Positions 53,012 to 58,248 of a DNA stretch of 58,248 nucleotides are shown here, one piece after another. Positions within the stretch are counted from its first letter, which is position 1; every line of letters begins with the position of its first letter. This DNA is from CAXYVC01 sp964292295 (GTDB lineage: Bacteria; Acidobacteriota; Holophagae; Holophagales; Holophagaceae), in NCBI GenBank assembly GCA_964292295.1, contig CAXYVC010000005.1:1-58248 (forward strand). Direction: 5' to 3'. A program made the translations under genes and the position numbers. The notes beneath the pieces were generated by a model that had not been told where the DNA came from, made no database searches, and saw only the letters and a program-made list of their open reading frames with translations.

Positions 53012-54768
53012 TCTGCCCAAAGCTGTTCTCAACGTCGATGGTCCTGGTGGCCTCCATGGCCACCGCCCAGACCCCATCCATCCAGTGGGACGTGAAGGTC
53101 CCCATGCGGGATGGTGTGAACTTGGCTGCCGTGGTCTTCCGGACCCATGAGCAGAAGGATCCGCTGCCAGCGATCCTGTGCCTCACGCCGTACACGTCAG
53201 CGAATCCTTACCGGCGTGGGCGCTACTTTGCGGAGAACGGATACGTCTTCGTTTCGGTGGACATCCGAGGCCGAGGCAACTCCGAAGGTGTATTCGATCC
53301 CTGTACCGTCCAGGACGGTAAGGACGGCCACGACCTAGTGGAATGGATCGCGAAACAACCCTGGTGCAACGGCAAGGTGGCCATGTGGGGCGGCTCCTAC
53401 GCTGGCTACACCCAGTGGATGACCGCACGCGAGTTCCCCCCTCATCTGGCCTCCATCGTCCCCGCTGCCAGCCTTCACACCTTTTACGATTTCCCCACCA
53501 ACAAGGGCGTGGATACGGCTTGGAACCCGCAGTGGATGGTCCTGACCGGCCAGCGTACCAATCAGGAGGTTGTGCTCGACGATGAGGCCTTCTGGAGCAC
53601 CAGCAACGCCGCCTTTGCAACCAGCGGATTACCGTTCCGTCAGATGGACCGCTGGGCTGGCCTCCCATCCCCCGTCTTCCAGCGCTGGCTGAACCGCCCA
53701 GTCTTCGATGCGGGTTGGGAGGCAACGCTGGTCAGCCCAGAGGCGTACCGGAAGCTCACGATCCCCATTCTGACCATCACAGGCCACTACGACGACGACC
53801 AGGTTTCTGCCATGACCTACTACCGGAACCACGGGAGTCAGGGGACTGTGCAGGCATGGAATCAGCACTACCTAGTGATGGGTCCCTGGGATCACGGCGG
53901 CACACGCACACCAGCGAAGGAGGTCGAAGGAGTCACCTTCGGCGATGCGGCCATGCTCGATATGAACGCCCTCCACAAGGCCTGGTACGACTGGACGCTG
54001 AAAGGTGGACCCAAGCCGGATTTCCTGAAGCAACGCGTCGCATGCTACGTGGCTGGCGACGAGAAGTGGGTCCATGCCGACCGCCTGGAAGACCTCACGA
54101 AAGAGGCGCAGACGCTCTATTTGAAGGGATCGCCCGGCGGAGGTAAGCCAGGGGCATTGGCCCTCAAAGCACCCGAGCTAGGCATGCTTGGAACCCTGGT
54201 TCACGACCCCCTGGATCTCTCGCCAGCGGCCTGGGAGCGTCGTCCAATCAAGGGCGGCAAGCTGACCCAGCCGGACGCCGCCATGATCTATACGGGGCGG
54301 CAATTCTTGGACCATGCGCTGGTCTTCAAGTCAGAGCCACTGCCAGATGGGGCCTTGCTCTGCGGAAGCCCCCGTCTCTCCCTTTGGGTGAGGATGGATG
54401 TCCCTGACGCGGACTTCTTCGCAGCGATTTTCGAGGAGAAGCCTGATGGCAGTGTCATCCAACTGGGGCAAGACGTGCTTCGTGCCCGGTATCGAGACGG
54501 AATGCGTTCCGAGAAGTTAGTGAAAGCTGGCGAGCCTGTGCACCTTGACTTCAGCGCATTCCCCTTTGTGGCTCGGAGCGTAGCCAAGGGAAGCCGTCTG
54601 AAGCTGGCCATCGGCTGCATCGATACCATCTATGCCCAGAAGAATCACCACAGCGGCGGTTCTGTGGCTGATGAGACTCGGAAGGTCGCTCGCGTAGCGA
54701 ACATCCAGGTTCTTGGCGACGCTGGCCATTCGGCGATGTTGGAAGTTCCAGTGGGCCAGCACCATTGA
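53008..54768 (+). CDS. Secreted CocE/NonD family serine hydrolase (X-Pro dipeptidyl-peptidase type)
   Basis: A 586-residue hydrolase with an N-terminal signal (LFSTSMVLVASMATAQ). The alpha/beta-hydrolase core has VPMRDGVNLAAVVFRT, VSVDIRGRGNSEGVFDP, the nucleophile elbow MWGGSYAGYTQWM with Ser, GHYDDDQVSAMTYY (Asp) and MGPWDHGG (His). The C-terminal jelly-roll includes SPRLSLWVRMDVPDADFFAA and AIGCIDTIYAQKNHHSGG. Such enzymes are esterases or X-Pro dipeptidyl peptidases. It is translationally coupled to the CPBP gene and closes the operon. Confidence 0.88.
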   Translation: MICPKLFSTSMVLVASMATAQTPSIQWDVKVPMRDGVNLAAVVFRTHEQKDPLPAILCLTPYTSANPYRRGRYFAENGYVFVSVDIRGRGNSEGVFDPCTVQDGKDGHDLVEWIAKQPWCNGKVAMWGGSYAGYTQWMTAREFPPHLASIVPAASLHTFYDFPTNKGVDTAWNPQWMVLTGQRTNQEVVLDDEAFWSTSNAAFATSGLPFRQMDRWAGLPSPVFQRWLNRPVFDAGWEATLVSPEAYRKLTIPILTITGHYDDDQVSAMTYYRNHGSQGTVQAWNQHYLVMGPWDHGGTRTPAKEVEGVTFGDAAMLDMNALHKAWYDWTLKGGPKPDFLKQRVACYVAGDEKWVHADRLEDLTKEAQTLYLKGSPGGGKPGALALKAPELGMLGTLVHDPLDLSPAAWERRPIKGGKLTQPDAAMIYTGRQFLDHALVFKSEPLPDGALLCGSPRLSLWVRMDVPDADFFAAIFEEKPDGSVIQLGQDVLRARYRDGMRSEKLVKAGEPVHLDFSAFPFVARSVAKGSRLKLAIGCIDTIYAQKNHHSGGSVADETRKVARVANIQVLGDAGHSAMLEVPVGQHH

Positions 54769-55133
54769 GTCGTGTGACCTAGGAGCCATCGCCCTAGCTG
54801 TCCTCGGCTTGTTCTCTCCCAGACATTGTCCTTCTGGCTGGGATTTCTTCCTCCTCCTCCCTGTGCTCTCGGGTCTCGTCCCGGAACGCGTGACCTGACT
54901 GCCGCTCGCCCCATCCCGCGCTGCACGCGGGCGGGGGCCCAACTCGCGTCACTCAGCCCACGCGCCCTGCGGGTCGCTGCCACGCAAGCCCACTGCCCGA
55001 ATCCTTCCCGCTACGCGGTGCGGGTCCGGTTCGGGGCGTGCGTTCTGCGATTCCGCGCCGACCGCACGGCTGTAGCCACGGCTGCCGCCCGTGGCCCATC
55101 CGGGCGCGCACAGGACCCATAAGGAGGAGAAAT
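54769..55133. other. 365-bp non-coding GC-rich region
   Basis: No credible coding frame. It contains a pyrimidine-rich stretch (54845-54880) and many short G/C-rich repeats, and ends in a strong ribosome binding site for the following gene. It probably separates the peptidase operon from the mobilization module and may carry the promoter of the latter. Confidence 0.4.
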
Positions 55134-55418
55134 ATGACGCAAAAGGAAGCCAACGATCGGTTGCTATCCTTCCAGATTCTTGGCCTAGCCGTGGGTGCGC
55201 TCATCCACGACGATGTGGCCAGGGAGACCTGCTGGCTCCGGCTGGAAAAGGCTTGTGGCCAGCCGATCCGGGAATTTCTGGCCACGGTGGACCCTGAAGA
55301 GGATCCAGCCGTCTTTCTTCAAGCAGTCCAGGCGTTGAAGGCCATCCGAGAAGATGGGGTCTGGATTCGCAGGATCCAAGAGCACCGGGAGCTTCCCCAG
55401 GAAAGCAGGTGGCAGTAA
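55134..55418 (+). CDS. Small protein of unknown function, first of a coupled pair
   Basis: A 94-residue cytosolic protein, MTQKEANDRLLSFQILGLAV and onward, predicted mainly helical, with no recognised domain. The ATG follows a near-perfect ribosome binding site AAGGAGGAG. Its stop TAA overlaps the ATG of the next gene (TAATG). The context suggests a gene of the mobile element. Confidence 0.65.
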   Translation: MTQKEANDRLLSFQILGLAVGALIHDDVARETCWLRLEKACGQPIREFLATVDPEEDPAVFLQAVQALKAIREDGVWIRRIQEHRELPQESRWQ

Positions 55419-55687
55419 TGACACCGAGCCAAGCCCAAACAAACTTCGTCCTCTACCAGGGGCTTGTCGGAGCTGCCTACGTAATGCATGAGCCCGCAGC
55501 CCGCAAACATGCCCTCAATCGAGCCTGGTGCAATCATGCCTCACCCCTGCTGGCTCTTCTGTGGCAGGAGGACGCAGATCCCGAGTCGCGAGAGGTGGCG
55601 ATCAGGCTCAGTGGGTGGCTGACGTGGCTCCGCAACCTGAAACAGCCGGAAGCCCATTTCCGCTCCAGCTACACCAAACATAAGTAG
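55418..55687 (+). CDS. Small protein of unknown function, second of a coupled pair
   Basis: An 89-residue helical protein beginning MTPSQAQTNFVLYQGLVGAA, with HALNRAWCNHASPLLALLWQ and a basic tail SSYTKHK. It has no recognised family. Its length and helical pattern are similar to those of its partner, so the two may interact. A strong hairpin terminator follows at 55714-55743. Confidence 0.6.
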   Translation: MTPSQAQTNFVLYQGLVGAAYVMHEPAARKHALNRAWCNHASPLLALLWQEDADPESREVAIRLSGWLTWLRNLKQPEAHFRSSYTKHK

Positions 55688-56048
55688 AAAAGGCGGTAGT
55701 TCCTGTCTGCTGCGGAACAGGGGGCATGCTCGCCCCCTGTTCCAATGGTTGGGACCGACCAGCGCCTTTGGAAAATACCTCGGGACGATCAAACCCCATG
55801 CCCCGTCTCACGTCTCGCTTGGGGTAGATCCCGATTCCGAAGTATGGGTGCCCGTATCGTTTTCGAAATTCTGCTATTGCGACATCCGAAGATAAAAAAG
55901 CCTCGATGGCCCGTTCAACAAGGACACACAATTGGTCCTTGTTGCCTCCGACAAGGGCCAACAGGATCTTGATGATATCGATGCGGATCTTGACCTCCAT
56001 TACCTCTCCGCGAATTTTGGTGCCAGGCGCAAAAGGATTCCAGATCAT
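55608..56048 (-). CDS. Uncharacterised protein on the opposite strand
   Basis: A 146-residue frame starting MIWNPFAPGTKIRGEVMEVK after GGGAGG, a good ribosome binding site. The first 80 residues (KIRIDIIKILLALVGGNKDQ, AFLSSDVAIAEFRKRYGHPY) look like real protein. The last 60 overlap a perfect terminator hairpin and the 3' end of the gene on the other strand, and look less protein-like, so the true 3' end is in doubt. Function unknown. Confidence 0.5.
   Translation of the reverse strand: MIWNPFAPGTKIRGEVMEVKIRIDIIKILLALVGGNKDQLCVLVERAIEAFLSSDVAIAEFRKRYGHPYFGIGIYPKRDVRRGMGFDRPEVFSKGAGRSQPLEQGASMPPVPQQTGTTAFSTYVWCSWSGNGLPAVSGCGATSATH
55714..55743. terminator. Strong hairpin terminator
   Basis: GGAACAGGGGGC (55714-55725), loop ATGCTC, and the perfect complement (55732-55743): a 12-bp stem just downstream of the small-gene pair. 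It lies inside the minus-strand frame that ends at 55608. Confidence 0.7.
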
Positions 56049-56379
56049 GCTTCCTCCCAAGGTGATTTCCAAAGGAGTATCGGTTTCGAATTGCGCTCTG
56101 TCCATCTATAAAAACTCTGCCAGTTCCTAAAAAATTCTCCTAATTCAAGGCTTACCGTGCACCGATAATTTTGCTCATGGACGCAATGATCGGTAAGGAC
56201 GCAAGTCGTGTTCCCGTATTCGTAGACCCCTGCGGGCCTACGAATACAGGAACCGCCTTGCCGGGGGCGAACCCCCTGGACCCCTGCGCACCAGGCTCCT
56301 CGCTGCGCTCGTCGGTCTCCCTGGCGCGCCTCACCGCGCCTCCCTTACTTCGCGAGGGCGAAGCAAAGGAGGCGCTGCC
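56049..56379. other. 331-bp region upstream of the mobilization genes
   Basis: An AT-rich stretch (56105-56150) that could hold promoters is followed by the oriT-like inverted repeat and a second short hairpin (GGGGG-cgaa-CCCCC, 56263-56276). No gene is supported; the short frame across it reads through the inverted repeats. Confidence 0.45.
56210..56253. other. oriT-like inverted repeat
   Basis: Near-perfect arms: GTTCC-c-GTATTCGTAG-a-CCC and GGG-c-CTACGAATAC-a-GGAAC around a CTGC loop. It lies 130 bp ahead of the MobC-like and relaxase genes, where mobilizable elements usually carry oriT. The nic site itself was not identified, and a transcription-terminator role cannot be excluded. Confidence 0.5.
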
Positions 56380-56856
56380 GTGACTCTACACTCTCCCATT
56401 CACGAATCGCTGCCCTGTGTGGTCGTGACCCGGCGCGGTGCGCCATGCGAGTCGCCCTCGGTCCAATATGTTCCTGGACTGGGGCCGATCTGCGCTCTCC
56501 ATGCTTATCATCGCCGCCGTTCCTCACAACCGCGCCAGCATTTCCAATGCCGAGTGACGAGCCTCGACCTGGAGGCTTTAGATCGCTCGGCTCGGGCGCA
56601 TGGCCTGAGTCGGTCCGATGCGGTACGTCGCCTCATACACCACCTGCCTTTCCCGCGAGCCATGACGGATGCCTCGACGTACCGGGAACTCCGGAGGATC
56701 GGCGTGAACCTTAATCAGATCGCCCGCTCCCTGAACAGCGGAGAGGTACCTGACGCAGGTTTGATCCTTCCGAAACTCGACGACCTCGCCAGCACTCTGG
56801 AGGATCTCGCTTTGAAGATCGCAGGCGGCGTTTCGGACGACGAGGCAAAGGGATGA
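56380..56856 (+). CDS. MobC-like mobilization accessory protein
   Basis: A 158-residue protein. The central region SLDLEALDRSARAHGLSRSD followed by AVRRLI resembles a ribbon-helix-helix DNA-binding motif. The C-terminal YRELRRIGVNLNQIARSLNS matches the bacterial mobilization protein (MobC) signature. It likely binds oriT and helps the relaxase melt DNA. The GTG at 56380 follows AAAGGAGG. It overlaps the relaxase start by 4 nt (ATGA). Confidence 0.85.
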   Translation: MTLHSPIHESLPCVVVTRRGAPCESPSVQYVPGLGPICALHAYHRRRSSQPRQHFQCRVTSLDLEALDRSARAHGLSRSDAVRRLIHHLPFPRAMTDASTYRELRRIGVNLNQIARSLNSGEVPDAGLILPKLDDLASTLEDLALKIAGGVSDDEAKG

Positions 56857-57992
56857 TCGGGAAAACCATGCACAACACCAGTTTTGCCGCCACCTGCGAC
56901 TACGTGATGCGGGAGGGAGCGATCCATCTGGGCAGCAACATGGTTGGTTTCACCCCCACGGAACTCGCCAAGGAATTCGAACTGCTGCACGCGCTTCGCC
57001 CAGGCATCGGCAAGCCCGTGGTCCATCTCATTGGTGCCCTCGCGCCGGAAGACAACCTCAACGATGAGGAGATGCTCGCCCTGGCCAACCGTTACCTGAT
57101 TGAGCAAGGGTACGGGAACACGCTTTTCACCGTGTGGAGGCACCTGGACGGAACCACGGGACACTTCCATGCCGTAACCTGCGCAATTGACCTCAATGGA
57201 AGGCCAATTAGCCAATCGTTTGAGCGGTACCGCACCAAGCGCACATGTCGAAAACTGGAGACAGAATTTGGCCTTCGCAAGGTCCTCAATATCGCTTCGC
57301 CAAAGCCGGACCCCCCACCGCCACCACCCAAGCAGGACCCCGATGGGCTCGATGTGGAGATCCCTTCTGTATCCACGGAAGTCGCGGATTTCTTTTCCCG
57401 CCTCATCCGTCAAGCACTCCCAGCCTGCAAGACGTTCGGCGACCTTTCCCGCGCCTTGGCAGGCGAAGGGCTCTGCATGGTCCCGCAAGTTCACACCGAG
57501 ACCCGCGAAGTCTATGGCATGGGCTACAGGATGGTTGATGGTCCTCTCGCGGGTTCCTTCATTCCGGGGAGCAAAATCCCCGGCAACTTCTCGGCGGCGA
57601 AGTTAGTGAAGAAGCATGGGCTGTCATTTGATCCAGAGCGAGACCTTCCCATCCTGGCCGCCAGAACCGAGGAACCCGCAGGGGCTGTGCCCCCCGCGCC
57701 TGAACCACCACCACCTATCGCGGCCAAGCAGCGCCGCAAAAAGAAGGGAGAACGGAACAATGCCCGACGCCACCGCAAGCCACGCCTCACCCCCCTTGAC
57801 CCCTCTCCCTGGATCCCAGGCCAATGGTCCCTCGGCACCTTCCTCCCCAAGGCACCAGAAGCCCCAGGAGCCGGATTGGGGGTACTACTTCTGGAACACC
57901 CTCTTGGGCGGTCTCCCCTCCGGTCATCTGCTCCGAAACCCCTACTTCCCGGAAACCGAATCCGTGAGGGGTGGGTGGCAAAAGCTTTTTGA
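56853..57992 (+). CDS. Relaxase/mobilization nuclease
   Basis: A 379-residue MobA/VirD2-like relaxase that would nick one strand at oriT and lead DNA transfer. The N-terminal domain has FAATCDYVMREGAI (a candidate catalytic Tyr region), VVHLIGALAPEDNLNDEEM, YGNTLFTVWRHLDGTTGHFH with the metal-binding His residues in the last part, and RTKRTCRKLETEFGL. A proline-rich linker precedes a second region (TFGDLSRALAGEGLCMVPQV). The last 77 residues overlap another gene in a different frame and look like non-conserved tail. It follows the MobC-like gene directly. Confidence 0.87.
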   Translation: MIGKTMHNTSFAATCDYVMREGAIHLGSNMVGFTPTELAKEFELLHALRPGIGKPVVHLIGALAPEDNLNDEEMLALANRYLIEQGYGNTLFTVWRHLDGTTGHFHAVTCAIDLNGRPISQSFERYRTKRTCRKLETEFGLRKVLNIASPKPDPPPPPPKQDPDGLDVEIPSVSTEVADFFSRLIRQALPACKTFGDLSRALAGEGLCMVPQVHTETREVYGMGYRMVDGPLAGSFIPGSKIPGNFSAAKLVKKHGLSFDPERDLPILAARTEEPAGAVPPAPEPPPPIAAKQRRKKKGERNNARRHRKPRLTPLDPSPWIPGQWSLGTFLPKAPEAPGAGLGVLLLEHPLGRSPLRSSAPKPLLPGNRIREGWVAKAF

Positions 57993-58248
57993 GGGGCTTT
58001 TTAAACCCCCCAGGGAGCGGGTCGACGGGGTGACCGGACGGCGCGGGGAATATCTCATCACGCCTGATGAGGCGCTTAATCGGCATGGCGTGGAGACCGC
58101 ACGGCGGCTGCTTTCCGTGCCCCCGGAACACTTCTCCGAGGACTCTGGGACCACCTATTTCTGCTTTCTGGAACGGTCTTACAGCCAAACTCCAGACTGG
58201 GCCATCATTCATCGCCGGGATGCAGCAGTAGCCATCGACGATGACCTC
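57760..58248 (+). CDS. Uncharacterised mobile-element protein (3' partial)
   Basis: An open frame from ATG 57760 through the right edge, 163 codons seen. It begins MPDATASHASPPLTPLPGSQ, then QEPDWGYYFWNTLLGGLPSG, YLITPDEALNRHGVETARRL and TTYFCFLERSYSQTPDWAII, which looks like genuine protein. GGGAG lies 9 nt upstream of the ATG. It overlaps the relaxase 3' end by 233 nt in another frame. No family is recognised. The short opposite-strand frames across this region are its shadows. Confidence 0.65.
   Translation, partial: MPDATASHASPPLTPLPGSQANGPSAPSSPRHQKPQEPDWGYYFWNTLLGGLPSGHLLRNPYFPETESVRGGWQKLFEGLFKPPRERVDGVTGRRGEYLITPDEALNRHGVETARRLLSVPPEHFSEDSGTTYFCFLERSYSQTPDWAIIHRRDAAVAIDDDL

Noticed and set aside
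56171..56383. 70-codon ORF across the oriT-like repeat
   Set aside because: Its sequence is dictated by the inverted repeats and it has no start signal.
57787..58212. Minus-strand 141-codon ORF at the right end
   Set aside because: It mirrors the better-supported plus-strand partial gene starting at 57760 and has no domain.

Overview
The window is chromosomal DNA from a high-GC bacterium, most plausibly an Acidobacteriota member of the Holophagae (Geothrix-like). This is inferred from overall gene content and codon style, the bacillithiol genes, the soluble chemotaxis-like proteins and the anaerobe-type GGGtGRT pair; no rRNA or tRNA gene is present to test it.

Positions 1-39.5 kb are tightly packed core genome. 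In order: two tandem GAPDH-family genes, the first lacking its catalytic cysteine; a BrkB/YihY membrane protein fused to a cyclic-nucleotide-binding domain; a bacillithiol pair (bshC, bshB1) running into a tilS that is frameshifted by an imperfect 104-bp-offset tandem duplication; ftsH; a dihydropteroate synthase fused to a GNAT domain; glmM; pdxJ; a DUF4388 protein and a CheZ-like phosphatase. Next come a minus-strand group (S1/P1-type nuclease, lepB, a lipoprotein, tex), a Rossmann/MCP-signalling hybrid, xerC, a long-chain acyl-CoA synthetase, the GGGtGRT pair, and a fluoride-type CLC transporter behind a recognisable fluoride riboswitch. Corrin genes cobU, cobQ and cobB are interrupted by an ABC-F ATPase with an unusual structured leader that encodes a three-codon peptide. 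The segment closes with a minus-strand lysine operon (dapE, asd, lysC, dapB, dapA, dapD, an aminotransferase, lysA), mostly joined by 4-nt overlaps, that covers the succinylase route except dapF.

From about 39.5 kb the DNA is accessory. It holds degenerate intergenic stretches and one strikingly AT-rich gene for a GHKL ATPase fused to a PD-(D/E)XK-like nuclease, a likely single-gene defence system. A mutagenic-repair cassette follows (dnaE2 and imuB, with a divergent SRAP/HMCES gene). Then comes an XRE regulator divergent from a four-gene operon: a secreted protein, a DUF885 zinc-peptidase-like protein, a CPBP membrane protease and a CocE/NonD hydrolase. A palindromic operator with an extra half-site lies between regulator and operon. 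The right end (55-58 kb) is a mobilization module: small unknown genes, an oriT-like inverted repeat, a MobC-like protein, a relaxase, and a further gene that overlaps the relaxase and runs off the edge.

The best candidates for something undescribed are the GHKL-nuclease gene, the XRE/peptidase operon with its operator, and the ABC-F leader, where a ribosome on the MRK mini-ORF could switch mutually exclusive hairpins that hide or free the ABC-F ribosome binding site.
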